Shown here: piece by piece, positions 11,555 through 22,488 of the stretch | Layout: every line of letters starts with the position of its first letter | Position numbering within the stretch: the stretch's first letter is position 1 | Assembly (NCBI RefSeq): GCF_001761485.1 | Contig: NC_090770.1 | Location: 1,488,001 to 1,552,000, forward strand | Direction: 5' to 3' | Length of the DNA stretch: 64,000 bases | DNA from: Yarrowia lipolytica | Taxonomy: Eukaryota > Ascomycota > Dipodascomycetes > Dipodascales | Made by a program: the position numbers and the translations under genes | Notes under the pieces: generated by a model | What the model saw: only the letters and a program-made list of their open reading frames with translations | What the model was told of the DNA's origin: nothing | Database searches by the model: none

Positions 11555-12060
11555 AATCTGCTGGAGTCGCCGAATCCATGGTCTAGCCAATGGATCAGCT
11601 TCGCGGTTGCCCTCGCACCTACTATGAGCCACCTTCAGGATGCAAACATCTCGACAGCATTTCTTCTTCTCAGCGTCAAAATGGACTGGATCAGGTCTTG
11701 GTTTGCAACATGTAGACCCCTGCTGTTGGTCCATCCATTCCTTTGCCAGTTCAGGTACTGTACACACCCCTTTTGACGAAGTTGAGACCGTAGGCCGAGT
11801 CGGTGTAAATGTTGTAGCCTCCGTCGTTTAGACTGTAGATTTTGAGATTTTCCTCGCTGATGGCTGCCAGCTCGACGCTCTTGTTGGTCTGTATGGTTCC
11901 CTTTAGAGATTTTGACACATTCCAGAGTTGTTTGCTCCAACATATGCGCCAATTGCAGCCATGGATCCTGGCTTGCCATTGCCATACGTCCCATCAGTAT
12001 ACACTTGGTATACGCATTGCCCTAGACCAGGTGAAGGACAGATCTTCGCGGAGTTTCTCT
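11555..12060 (-). pseudogene. RNase H1 pseudogene
   Basis: Minus-strand fragments match the intact RNase H1 at 18499-19314 in order. They are VYTDGTYGNGKPGS then IGAYVGANNS (versus YFGANNP), GTIQTNKSVELAAI (versus GTLQTNQRAELVAI), YNIYTDSAYGLNFV (versus YEIYTDSDYALKCV), and near 11,610 LKVAHSRCEGNREADPLAR (versus VLAHSDCEGNNGADELAR). The pieces lie in different frames with at least two shifts and one stop after the NNS segment, and the hybrid-binding N-terminus is not clearly present. This is therefore a dead paralogue of the neighbour, lying beyond the transposase and the F-box pseudogene. Its divergence suggests an old duplication rather than a recent copy. Confidence 0.72.
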
Positions 12061-12544
12061 GTGTAAAGTAGTTGAGATGCCGGTTCCAAACGTGTCGTCT
12101 CGCTGCCTTATTGATCGAAACTCATGCCAGTCACTTCCACATATATTTCCCCTGCTATATCGAAGCATTATCCGTCGGACTATAACGAAGCACTTCCCAG
12201 TTTTAGTAAACAGCTAACCAAGTAGTTAATGATTTGTTTAGTTATGGACCCTCAGTTGAAAGAAGTTATATACAGGTGTACTGAATGTATTATGCAGTAA
12301 AACTGGTGTTTGTTTCTGTTTACTTCCTGGTGCGCACTGCTAATGATGGTTAACCCCGTTTTTGGTTTGTACAGTAGGAAATAATGGCCCATTACGTCGT
12401 GGATCAATTGAACTCGAGACCCAAGTATGTACCCATACCAACTGTAAGCATGTACGAGTTCAGTTATGTATTCCAGACTCGAGATTTCTGGGCTTCCATT
12501 TACTTGTATGTATGTACAACAGCTCATTTTCAATTACACATCAG
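12061..12544. other. 3' flank of the Mutator-like transposase
   Basis: AT-rich spacer in which one terminal inverted repeat of the transposon should lie. I compared it by eye with 16.08-16.36 kb and could not identify a convincing inverted repeat pair. Confidence 0.3.
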
Positions 12545-15500
12545 TTATCCAGCAGCATATTCTCTGTCCTGGTCTTCCGCGATTGTTGCTGTCATCATGG
12601 TTCGCGAGTGACGACACAACCGAATTCGCTTTGGACCTCCAACCACATGGCCAGTGAACTGCCTGCGAGGAATCAAACCGTTCTTCCACTCGCGGTAAGC
12701 CTTGCCACCTCCTTTATCCCTGAAACATCGCTCACTCGTAACATGTCTTTGGTTCACACAGACCTGACACTCGGGGCCAGCCTTCCTCTTCTTGGAGGCT
12801 TGTAATGACCCCACGCGTTTCCGTCTCGGACCAACAACTTCGCCCTCAATCATGTGTGCCACAAGATCCCCATTACGCGGAACATGAGCATGGACCTCTT
12901 TTGCGAGCTCCTCGTCTCTCTTTTTCCACGCTTTCTCCGATCTTCGAAGCGCTTCCCACCGTTCTCTGAACTTGCCATAATTACAAGCCTCGTCCCATTC
13001 ACTTTCACTCATCTGTGTGGTTGTGTGCAAGTATCTCCAGCGGGGATCAAAGTCTCCCAGCATGAGCATAGCTCGACGTGTGTGTATCTCGGCCGTACCA
13101 AGGTCTTTGTCTCCCAGTTCAGCTCTAGGTCGCATCCTTTCCCTGCCGTCCTCGGACAAGATCAAATCACCAATCATGTGATAACATGGGAGTCCACTAC
13201 CCCGAGAATAGTTCCCTGTACACGCACTGGGAACGTAGTCGTCGTGAGAAGCAACAGATATCTGCTCGATGCACCTCAATAATGCCTTGGTGGAAATAAA
13301 ACTCCGGACAGATTTGCAGAACCTCTTGTTGATATCTTTGCGATACCTCTCCATCTCCCGTGCATGGGCATGTTCTAGGTCGCATAGCACGTTGACCGAG
13401 GTACGCAGAACAGCCGTTGCACTTTGGAAGAGAGAAATAATTCTTGTCTTCATATTACTCTTCTGAAGAGAATGAATACTCTCTATCCTGGAGGAGGTCG
13501 TCGTCTCGAAAAAGTCGCTTTCTCTAGTATAGGCAGCCACAATGCTGTGGCGAAGTTCTGGATGTTGGTCGTTTCCAAACCAATGTCTTTGAAGGTAGTA
13601 GTATGCCGAGTTTCTCTTTCCATTGATTGAACGATCGTTCCTGTCGGCGCGGTCCATGCCCTCCTGCTTATAGGTTAGTTCGAAGTCGGTGTATAGCTTT
13701 TCAAACTCGTCCACAGTGTCAGCATAACACATCTTTTTGAACCTCGAAACAAGTAGAGATGTCTCAAGAGATTTCAAACCAAACAAAGCAGTACCTCTTT
13801 TCTCGACTGCTTTGGCAGCATGCCACAAAGAGAGCTTCAGGTTACTACCATTGAGTTTGCTTTACTTGTGGCCATTTTTGATGGCCGGTGCACAATCTGA
13901 TAAGATCACACCGGGGTCGGGAATTAGGTACTTTTGTAGGAAGACTCAGGCGATCGAAGCACCACTTGAAAGTATCTGCATCCTCTTGCGAAATAAGGGC
14001 ATGGGCAATATAGAACGACCTGCCACAGGAGGCAATGCCAATAACATTGACGAGCTTGTAGTTGAATTTGTTTGTCTCGTGAGTAACGTCGATAGCGATA
14101 ACACCAGAAAAGGCCCTGAGCATCTTCACTGACTTCAAGAGAACGAAAAACATATCCTTGATCACGTCCGGTTGTTCTGGCAGGTCAGTGTCTGGCGACG
14201 GCGTGCTTGGCGGGGCTCGTCGAGTAGATAGTCTCGGTCTCTTTCGTGGAAGCGGTTCGGCAATCGCCTCATCTTCTGATTCGTCCGCCACGACTTCGAT
14301 CTCATCATTTTCGTAGTCCAATTCTTCAGTTTCTGATATCAGCTCAGCTTCCACCAGGAGGTCATCTCCCTGATTTTCACCTGGTTCAGGCCCTTCCGCG
14401 TCAGACCCATCATACATATCAGGTTCCCATCTTTCCTCCCGTCGATCTTCCTCAAGCTGCTGCTCTTCCGTGATCTCTGGGGGACAACCGACGACCCTAT
14501 GTTCAACATGGAACTGAGGTGAGAGTTCCAACATGATCAAGAGCGCTTCGACGGGGTCCAAGTCGAGTGAGTCTGGAGGCAGCAGGAGAAAGGAGACGTA
14601 GAGCATCCAGAATCTTGCGAGGAAATGTCTGGATCTTGACCAGAATGTCAAAAAGATCAATGTCCCGGCATCCCTTCCTGATATTGGCCAAATCAAGCTG
14701 TCGGTGGGCACCATTGGTTGAAACTGATGCAGAGGGCTTGTGATTATGTTTCCCACACAGGGCGTCTCCATTCTCATCCTTTTTCTGCTCATGGCAGTAA
14801 ACCAGTCCAAATTCATTCGGACCGTGCTTGTTTACTCTTATCTGGAAAGGGCAAGAACATGCCACCTGTCTCGACCCTTTGGTTGGCTGCCCAATCTCTT
14901 CACTCTCATGGTCATGCTTGTACTTATGACACTGGAGAATGTTTCTGCCTTTGCCACCACCCAATTGCAAGACGAAGCCAGGAGTCGTGCAGTTGTCTGA
15001 GCATAGGCGATGGCTTCGGCCTTTTCCTTGAATCTTGGCACACTGAGATCGGTGTGGAGCATTTTATAATCAAATTCAGCTTGAACTTTCTCAAAGTGAT
15101 AGTCGAAATCGCGCCCAGTGTCTGCGAGTTTTTTCATGATGTCCATTCTCTGTTCAGCGTTTCTGTCCTCAAATTTGAGAGGTTGCGTATCGACAACTGG
15201 AGGAAGAGCCAACTGCAAAGGAGTTTCGACAACAGAATCAGGTGGGGTATATGGGATTAATTCCACAGTTCTTTCAACACGATTTTCTACCTCCGGTGAG
15301 TTCACATCAATCGGTTCAGGAGGAGTCTCAGGAACACGTTGCAATGGTTGCAATGGTTGCTGTGGGAGCTGTTGCCGTTGCTGCTGTCGTTGCTGCTGTC
15401 GTTGCTGCTGTCGTTGCTGCTGTCGTTTTTGCCGTCGTTGCTGCTGTGGCTGTGGATTCTGCTGTGACCTCCTCGGGACATGTTCCGGAAAATCCGCACT

Positions 15501-16064
15501 GCACGCAGACGGTGCCGGGACCCGCGGAAACATGAAAGGGTTCTCCACGGAAAAGTTCAAGTAAGGATCTTTGTCGTCGATATTGTCAACCCCGATTTGC
15601 ACGTGTTTCAGCTCGTCGGTAGTACTCAACTGTTCGTATGTGCCGTCTGCTGTGCGGAGATAGACAAACACTTCATAGTCGAGTCGGAAATATATAGGCT
15701 GGGGTGCTGCCGGCTGGTTCAACAGAGGTCTTGGGTTCTTGTACTGCGGTAACGGCATCGCAGGGGGATGGTACGCGAATTGGGGTTCCATTGGTGGTTG
15801 GAGGGAGTCATTTTGCTGAATCGGGTGGTCAGGCATCATGTTCATTGGTGCCATGGGTCCCATATCCGCTGGATCGACGCCAGGCATGGGCGGTCCGTTC
15901 ATCTGGTCAACAGACGTGTTGTTGGTATGTTGAAATGGCTGGTGGGGCACCGGCGATTCTGGCTGCCCTGACATGTTGGACTTTTCGTGGTTTTGTACTG
16001 CTGAAGGAGTCGTATTCTGGAGGTGTGGTGTACAGGGATGGAGATGCATGCCAGATGCATGCAT
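12545..16064 (-). mobile_element. mudA: Mutator-like DNA transposon (Mutyl-type), transposase region, broken
   Basis: Minus-strand fragments give a long MULE transposase in order. 16064-15010: Pro/Gln-rich N-terminus with an Arg-Gln-Gln repeat, ending FKEKAEAIAYAQ. 15005-14600: zinc-finger region with LQCHKYKHDH, ACSCPFQIRV and KHNHKPS, of the FAR1/WRKY-GCM1 type common in MULEs. 14590-13860: acidic linker, then the DDE core with VIAIDVTHETNKFNYKL (first Asp) and PDPGVILSDCAPAIKNG (second Asp). 13828-12545: the rest, with SRIES (probable catalytic Glu), a SWIM-like Cys/His motif around GLPCYHMI, and a basic Cys-rich tail. Reading frames shift near 15,000, 14,590 and 13,940, and a TAA lies at 13862-13864. 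The Yarrowia element Mutyl is known for alternative splicing, so part of this could be introns, but I see no good splice sites at these points. Most likely a broken copy. Confidence 0.8.
15350..15440 (-). repeat. CAA/CAG-rich array in the transposase N-terminus
   Basis: Tandem units encode Arg-Gln-Gln(-Gln) repeats on the minus strand (about 12-base period, roughly 7 units). Low-complexity glutamine stretch in the disordered N-terminal part of the transposase. Confidence 0.8.
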
Positions 16065-16359
16065 AGACGCGCATGAAAAATCAATTTAAGCGAGACGCGT
16101 AGATACCGTTATCGTACGTTTGTTGTACTGTATTGAGTGCTTTATTGTAATCTCTGTGCGAAAATACGCGTATTGGACGGTATTATAACGGACTACATCT
16201 GTGGATAATCGCTACGGCTGCCCTCGACGTCACGGCTTGCGTGTCCGATTGTGGAGGGGGTACTTTGAGTTATATATATACAGTTCTGTCAAGGGCAAGT
16301 GCAGATACACGTCCGATACGAGAGTTTCGTTGCATCAGACAAGACGCAAACACAAGACG

Positions 16360-18331
16360 GCATCGCACTTGTACTACGACACGGGTGCAGAAATCCATCG
16401 CCAAGTCGCCGTCACCGTCACAATCGATCAAAAATCTGCAGCAAAAGGCGTCGGAGCTGCAAGGAACGCCGTGTAAACGGACGAGCTGCTTGAGAAAGTC
16501 AATGGTGACGTTCGTCAGAGCATCAACTCGGCCTGGGACGCCTGCAAGCCCGGTATTCCTTACGAGCCACCCTGGAACAGTGTCGAGAGGCCATCCGAAA
16601 GCTTCAGGAGGCTGTTGATGGAGTCGTAACCCAGTTCGAACCTGCAATCGAACAACTTGGTGAGCAGGTACGAGAATTTTGATATCCAAGAGGTGATTTC
16701 TCTTGCGCTACAGGAGCATATTGTCCAAGTGCTCATGGGCCAGTCACAGCAGATTCAACAGCAGATTCTGCAGGACACAGTTGCTCACAGATCGTTGGAC
16801 TTTGCTCGTAACACGCGACCTTCTCGCCCCAAACTGAGCAAAAAGCAGCCCTTTACTAAAGACGCAGATATTCCGCTCGAAGTTGCGGGTATTATCTTCG
16901 AGCACTGTGATCTGGAATCAATTGTGCAGTTACAACAAGTCAGTTCATACTGGTACTCGGCTTACCGGTCGTTGGACAATGTGCTCAAGACGAAGGTCCA
17001 GAGCCGGAACCCCTGGATGGAGCTTGGAGAGAATGGCACGGAACTGGACACCTGGGGAGATTGTGCTTTGGTGTTTGTGGGTCGGTTGAATAGCCGTCAG
17101 TGGCAGGCCGTGAAGACTGTGGATGATATCGATCTGTCCTCGGTTGGTAAAGCAGCTTCCAATGTCATTCTTTACAGATACCGAAAGGGAGCTGGGCAGC
17201 CTATTCAATTGTCTCCGGGAACCTACTTTGGTGAATCTGCTTGATACCTACGACCTGGAAATGCGCACTCTTCTAGCCACCAAGAGGGACGAGGTCACTT
17301 TATCCAAGCAAACGTACGCTGTTTGTGAAGACCAGATGGTGGTAGCCTTTTTTGCGGACCCACGCATCCCCCAAATCAAGCTCCCTCCCCCTAGCTTCTT
17401 TGGTTTGCCCGCCAGTGTAGCCAAGAGCTCCCTTTCTGTGTCTGTTGGTGATCAGCACATTGTTGCCACCTTTTCGGGGCCTGAAGAGATGGTCTACGTC
17501 ATGCCCCGTGACTTCCCTAACTATTACTACGGTCACGGATTCACTTACACGGCCGACATGGGTCGTGATGTGACGAATTACTTTCTTTCCTCTGCGCACG
17601 CCTTGCGTCTGAGTAATGAGGAACCTGATACCAAGGGCGCCTTCCTTCTTTCAGACATGCCTGGCAAACGTTTTGTGACATTGTACGAGGCTGACGCGCG
17701 ATCTACGCCTGTCGTCGTTTACAACGGGCTGCTTTGGGTTGCTGTTCACCGTCCATCTCAGTCGATATCTCTCGTTCCCATTCTCATTGACCTGAAGGGC
17801 TCTTCTGAGGAGGCTGATGGTACAGTTTCCCTGTCCAAGGTGTACTGGCGCAAGTCCCGTGCGATTGTGGGGCTCAAGGGCCGTCGTCAGGTACCTGGAA
17901 CCTCGAGATTGAACAACTCTCATAGATATGTGACTCTGTGTCGAGACTCCAACCAGGTGGACATTGTTGATTTAGCTACCGGTACTGTTACACTTGTAGC
18001 TGGCGCCGGAGAGGTCTTCCCAGGCTTCACTGATGGGAGATTCGAGGCGTGGAGTTACAGCAACAAGGCGTTTGATCGGTTCCGAAAGTTCTTCAAGCGG
18101 TTCAGAAGACTGAACCCTCATCGACTAGGGTACGATTTTAGTCAGATCTCGACCCAAGACGAGGAGGAATGGGGATACAACCGATCCGGCCAGTGGGTTG
18201 CTCTTACTGAGGAGGAGCTGGACTATGAAGAAGAGCATGAAGAACAGGACGAGGAGGTTGTGGAGGAACGACATGAAGAAGACGACGAAGAAGAAGAAGA
18301 AGAGGAGGAGGGGGGGGAGGAAGTCGTTTGA
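16360..18331 (+). pseudogene. F-box-like gene with N-terminal coiled coil, frameshifted
   Basis: Plus-strand frames line up as one gene. The order is SQSIKNLQQKASELQGT, then DELLEKVNGDVRQSINSAWD, then LEQCREAIRKLQEAVDGVV and FEPAIEQLGEQVREF, then 16657-17244 with a Gln-rich helix and an F-box (DIPLEVAGIIFEHCDLESIV, then LQQVSSYWYSAYRS), followed by NPWMELG. From about 17,220 the frame changes to ALLVNLLDTYDL-like sequence that runs open to 18331. It ends in an acidic Glu/Asp tail coded by GAA/GAG repeats. Shifts are needed near 16,478, 16,555, 16,680 and 17,220. The 3' part from 17,230 to 18,331 remains a clean 365-codon frame. The NPWM motif links it to the F-box-like gene at 3.0-4.3 kb. It could instead be the second gene (mudB) of the adjacent Mutyl-like element. 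I cannot decide without the reference element. Confidence 0.6.
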
Positions 18332-18429
18332 GGTACCGATAGATGGGGCCGGTGGGGAATTATCAGTCAGGAGGAGCTGCGATACAATGAAGAAGAAGAA
18401 GAAGATGATGATGATGATGATGATGATGG
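18280..18429 (+). repeat. GAA/GAT trinucleotide tracts
   Basis: GAAGAAGAAGAAGAGGAGG-type repeats end the F-box-like frame. A GAAGAAGAA-GATGATGAT tract follows after its stop. The second tract resembles a duplicated copy of the acidic tail now outside the frame. Confidence 0.8.
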
Positions 18430-18498
18430 GTGGTAGTAAATGGTATGGTATTTATTTGCAATGATGCTAACTTATGTTTTGTACATGTAAAGGCAGCA

Positions 18499-19314
18499 TC
18501 AACCATAATAATGTCTTTCGGCAGCATCACGAGCCAGCTCGTCTGCGCCATTATTTCCTTCGCAGTCACTATGGGCTAGTACTTTTTCAATTCCAAGAAC
18601 ATTTCGACAACCGACACTATTGAGGAGCTTCAAAATGTCTTTGATTGTGTCCTGGTTAGACACAGGATAACCCTTGCAGTTAACCCATCCGTTTCGCTCC
18701 CACTTATCGCACCATTCTGTGACGCATTTCAAGGCATAATCCGAGTCTGTGTAAATCTCGTAGTACTCGCCATTGACCCACTCTTGAATGAGCTGTAGGG
18801 CTCGCTTGATAGCCACAAGTTCAGCTCTCTGGTTGGTTTGGAGAGTTCCGCCCAGAATCTTGGACTCGTTGAAGGGATTATTGGCTCCGAAATAGACGCC
18901 ACACCCGGCCCTTGCATCTCGTTTGCCGTTTCGAATACATGCCCCGTCTGTGTACACTTCATAGACTGTATCGCCTTCAGCGTCGACGAAAAGAAGATCT
19001 TCACTCAGACGCTCGTTGCAGTTACCATATTCGCAGATCGCCTCTCCGCGAGCATCTTCCAAGTTGAAGAACACTTTACAGGATTCTCCCCCTGAGTACT
19101 GGTGGGCTATGTCGATCTCATCGAAAACCAGATCCTCCCACACATAATATTTCGTCACGTTCGGGTTCTCATACATGTACTCCAGGGCGTCGGCGTAGCG
19201 GTGGAATCCCTTCCACTCGGCGCAAGAGTATCCTCTGATCTCGTCCTTCGCATCCTCCACGTCCTCGTAGATGCCTGTGGTGTAGCCCACTCTCACGGCG
19301 TAAAAGTTCTTCAT
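18499..19314 (-). CDS. RNH1: Ribonuclease H1
   Basis: A 271-residue protein that cuts the RNA strand of RNA:DNA hybrids in nucleus and/or mitochondria. Residues 1-45 (FYAVRVGYTTGIYEDVEDAK, then WKGFHRYADALEYM) form the hybrid-binding domain of eukaryotic RNase H1. Residues 115-265 form the catalytic domain, with all four acidic residues visible: D123 (VYTDGA), E165 (QTNQRAELVAI), D190 (IYTDSDY) and D258 (NNGADELA). The loop histidine (LAHSDCEG, H248) is also present. The ATG at 19314 is chosen because the hybrid-binding domain begins at residue 4. The longer in-frame ATG at 19449 would add 45 residues of unremarkable basic sequence, which could in principle be a mitochondrial extension. A decayed paralogue lies at 11.55-12.06 kb. 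Confidence 0.88.
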   Translation of the reverse strand: MKNFYAVRVGYTTGIYEDVEDAKDEIRGYSCAEWKGFHRYADALEYMYENPNVTKYYVWEDLVFDEIDIAHQYSGGESCKVFFNLEDARGEAICEYGNCNERLSEDLLFVDAEGDTVYEVYTDGACIRNGKRDARAGCGVYFGANNPFNESKILGGTLQTNQRAELVAIKRALQLIQEWVNGEYYEIYTDSDYALKCVTEWCDKWERNGWVNCKGYPVSNQDTIKDILKLLNSVGCRNVLGIEKVLAHSDCEGNNGADELARDAAERHYYG

Positions 19315-19962
19315 TGTGGGCGTGGCTAGAGTCAAGTGTGAGCAATGTCGGTATTGTTGGAACCTTTGGATCCGCAGTTTGATCCTCGGCTGTTTCCACT
19401 CGACGACGCAATCGCGGGTTACAGTCGGTGACGTGTTTTGGCGGCACACGACCTCGTTGAGCTGAGTGAGTTCGATTCTTCAGAGATGAATTTGGGAAGT
19501 AGTGGGGAAATGAAGTGATGCAGTGATTCCGTAGGGCAGCAGTAGAAGTGACAAGTACCATCTATCTCAAAGGTATTAGATATTACGACCAAGCAAAATA
19601 TATATCTATATATATTGGATGTTTGTTGATGAGACAGTGGAAACAGATTATGACTACTTGTACAGTACAGTATGTACTGTAGGTACAGTATGCACCAATG
19701 TTTCATCTCGATGATCCATCTCAGTGTTTCTCGATGATTCGCACAACAGACGCAAAAAAGACCCAAGCAAAGACGACAACTAGTGATCGAAACGACTCCT
19801 AATATCGCTCCTTTGTCCCCACATGCATCTCGCTTATCGCTATCAGTCATCTTATCAACCCCACATCGGTATCCGCCTCCCGCATGCGGCTAGAGCCAAA
19901 AAAGCAGGTACAGTACAGCACACGGATCAGCGTCTTCCACGTCATCAATACTGCCCATCATC
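19315..19962. promoter_or_regulatory. Divergent promoter between RNase H1 and acetyltransferase
   Basis: A shared upstream region of 648 bases. A TATATCTATATATATTGG stretch lies near 19,600, and a cluster of TACAGTA/TGTACTG words at 19660-19695. No further gene is seen. Confidence 0.4.
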
Positions 19963-20628
19963 ATGCCTCTGTCGCGGAAATTCGAGCTCGATGCAGAGCA
20001 GATTGCGCTCTCCAAGAAACTCAACAATGTGCTGCACGGCGACGAGTACGACAAGATGATCTCAACCATGGGATACCAGGACTCGGGACCCGAACTGATC
20101 CAGGGACGCCACAGGATCCGAATGGCCCAAAAGAAGTACAACGACTACTTCCCGGAGGGCGCTACGCCCGATGAGCTGGCTGAGGCGCGAACAGCCATGC
20201 TGGAAAAGATGCTGGGTCGAGTCGGAAAGGGAGCCTACATCGAGCCCCCGGTGTTTTTCGACTACGGATACAACATGTCTGTGGGCGAGCGGTTCTACTC
20301 CAACTACAACTGCACGTTTCTGGACTGCGCTCTCATCACCATTGGCGACCGTGTGCTGCTGGGACCCAACGTCAATCTCATCACCGCCACCCACGACGTG
20401 GACGTGCAGTCAAGACGAGATCATGTGGAGTACGCGGCGCCTATTACCGTTGGAGACGACTGTTGGCTCGGATCGGGGGTCCAGGTCATGCCCGGCGTCA
20501 ACATTGGCAAGGGATGCACCATTGGAGCCAACTCGGTGGTCACCAAGGACATTCCTCCGTACTCCGTGGCGGTCGGAGCTCCGGCCCGAGTGATCAAGAC
20601 CCTGGAGGATCCTGACGCGGAAAAGTGA
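19963..20628 (+). CDS. Maltose/galactoside-type O-acetyltransferase
   Basis: A 221-residue left-handed beta-helix (hexapeptide-repeat) acetyltransferase that uses acetyl-CoA to acetylate a sugar hydroxyl. Residues 25-80 are the alpha-helical maltose acetyltransferase N-domain (GDEYDKMI, then ARTAMLEKMLGRVG). The beta-helix runs from about 95 to 205, with hexapeptide turns ITIGDRVLLGPNVNLI, ITVGDDCWLGSGVQVM and CTIGANSVVTKDIPPYSVAV. H144 in TATHDVD is at the place of the catalytic histidine, and GAPARVIK closes the domain as in LacA/Maa. Length is typical for the family. The true substrate in yeast is not known to me. A small 3' gap separates it from the next gene 1.9 kb away. No signal peptide, so cytosolic. 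Confidence 0.9.
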   Translation: MPLSRKFELDAEQIALSKKLNNVLHGDEYDKMISTMGYQDSGPELIQGRHRIRMAQKKYNDYFPEGATPDELAEARTAMLEKMLGRVGKGAYIEPPVFFDYGYNMSVGERFYSNYNCTFLDCALITIGDRVLLGPNVNLITATHDVDVQSRRDHVEYAAPITVGDDCWLGSGVQVMPGVNIGKGCTIGANSVVTKDIPPYSVAVGAPARVIKTLEDPDAEK

Positions 20629-21050
20629 GCGGTCAGAAGTGTCGATCATTGAAACCAGCGGGGTAGCTACGATAAGTGGCTAACGTGAGGCGCCTGAAAA
20701 GTTGTTTGTGGTGTGTGTAGGCTTGTAAAGGTCTGCATGCTAAGGCCCCACTGCTAAAAACACTCTGGGATGTATCGATCTGTGGTGGTTGTGGATGTAC
20801 CTGTGAGTAGTATCGTCGGTTTTCACGGATTGCTATCATTATTTGTATGGGTTTTGCAATCAATTGCGTTATTTCTCCAAGTATTATAGATGGTATGATA
20901 TGATATTACAGTATGTATGTACTGGACAGTATGTACATACATACATACATACATCCAAGTACAATACAATACATGTATAGTAGCAGAGTGAGAATTGGAC
21001 ATTAAAAGGGCTTGTATTGTATTCACAGAATTTGGAGAGTTAATCGCTTT

Positions 21051-21097
21051 TTTCGTCAATTTCGTCATTTCGTCAATTTCGTCATTTCGCCAATTTC
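21051..21097 (+). repeat. ATTTCGTCA-type tandem repeat
   Basis: About five imperfect copies of a TTTCGTCA(A)-based unit of 9-11 bases in an intergenic region. Confidence 0.8.
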
Positions 21098-21619
21098 CTT
21101 ACTCATCTGTTGTGCTATCAAAATGGAACGAGTATATAAAACTGCTTTGAAAGTTTCAATGTCTTAACTGGGGGTTTCACCTATCACTTGCGAGGGTTCA
21201 AGCAGCTTTTGGCCGCCGGTACAGTAAAAGTATTGAAAAATGATGCTCTGATTTTCCAAGTCCACACTATGCTACAAGTACTACAAGTAGTTGTACTCGA
21301 CACGAGAGATTATGAGTGCTTGTACTTTTACTCGTATATATTGTATATACTGTACTGTATATATTGTATGTACTGTATCTTGTACTGTATATACTTGTCT
21401 ACTTGTACTTGTACTTCACCAAAAATCTACGACCATAAACACAACCTTCATATATTCTGGACAGGTGCAGAAATCGGCCCAACCCGCCTAATATCTGATT
21501 ATGTTATATATCAAAGATGTGGCATGAATGGTAGAACCCGTGAATGTGCTGGAGAGCAACCGATAAGAAGCGAAAAAGTCCAACCCACCAGCGTCGACAG
21601 GACAGACTGAAAGTTCTTT

Positions 21620-21644
21620 CCCCCCCCCCCCCCCCTTTTTTTTT
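21620..21644 (+). repeat. Homopolymer block C16-T9
   Basis: Sixteen C followed by nine T. An unusual G/C homopolymer for this genome and a likely length-variable site. Confidence 0.9.
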
Positions 21645-22488
21645 GTCTTTTCCCTTTTTCCAACGTCTTCATCTGACGTAATTACTAAATGTTCTGTCTT
21701 TCTCTTACTTCGCTGATAGGCACGGCTACTGACTATTGCGCATACTAAACCCAGCAACTCAAAAGTGTGGGGTAGCGCCCTAGAGCACCATCTATGACCC
21801 CAAACATGGCTGCCCCCGCCGCTTTCAAGAGCAAAAAACGGCCCTTTGCGCACGCCACTGTCAGCTCCCCGGAAAAACATCTTGATGCCTGCATATCCAC
21901 CTCAACATAGTCACACAATTGCATGCGTCCAGGGAGCATCGCGGAGGACGAGCGGAGACAGACAAGGGGGGTACAACTGGACACAAAGAGCGACTGGACG
22001 CGCCGCAACAACAACAGCACAAAGGCCAAGAGTGCAAAAAGCCGACTAGGCAGGCTTGGACCTATTTCATGAGGTTGTCCGACTCGGCTGGACCACTTAG
22101 GGCAAGACGGGCCGGTTGTGCAGCAAATTAGACTGTGTCTTGAAGGGGCTTATCAGTGGGCAAAACGCGGATATTTTGGGCATTTTTTTGCCCAGATAAG
22201 CAATTTGAGGCACGAGAGGGATCACAACCGCCACATATGGCCGAAAAAACACATTATTTTCCCGGTCTGAGCGCCCCCGAAAACCTCCCGAAAATGTCTT
22301 AAAACCGTCATCCCTGGAGGTTGGGCCAACGCTATTTACTATCGTGCATAAAATGTGGGGTAGATGGTGCAGGTCTCTAAATCACTGGACTCCTTGTTAT
22401 ATACTATCTATCTATCTATATATAAAGAGACGGAGGACGCCATGGGAGACTAATCACGCATTGCTAAACACCAACACATACAGTCGTC

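Larger units (their letters stand above)
20629..22488. other. Intergenic 1.9 kb: palindromic words, microsatellites, promoter of the CoA ligase
   Basis: No supported gene. The stretch has a TACATACATACA microsatellite (20930-20955), the ATTTCGTCA array (21051-21097), several TGTACTGTAT words at 21340-21420, and a C16-T9 tract (21620-21644). A TATATATAAAG box near 22,418-22,430 sits about 65 bases before the ligase ATG. Confidence 0.5.
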
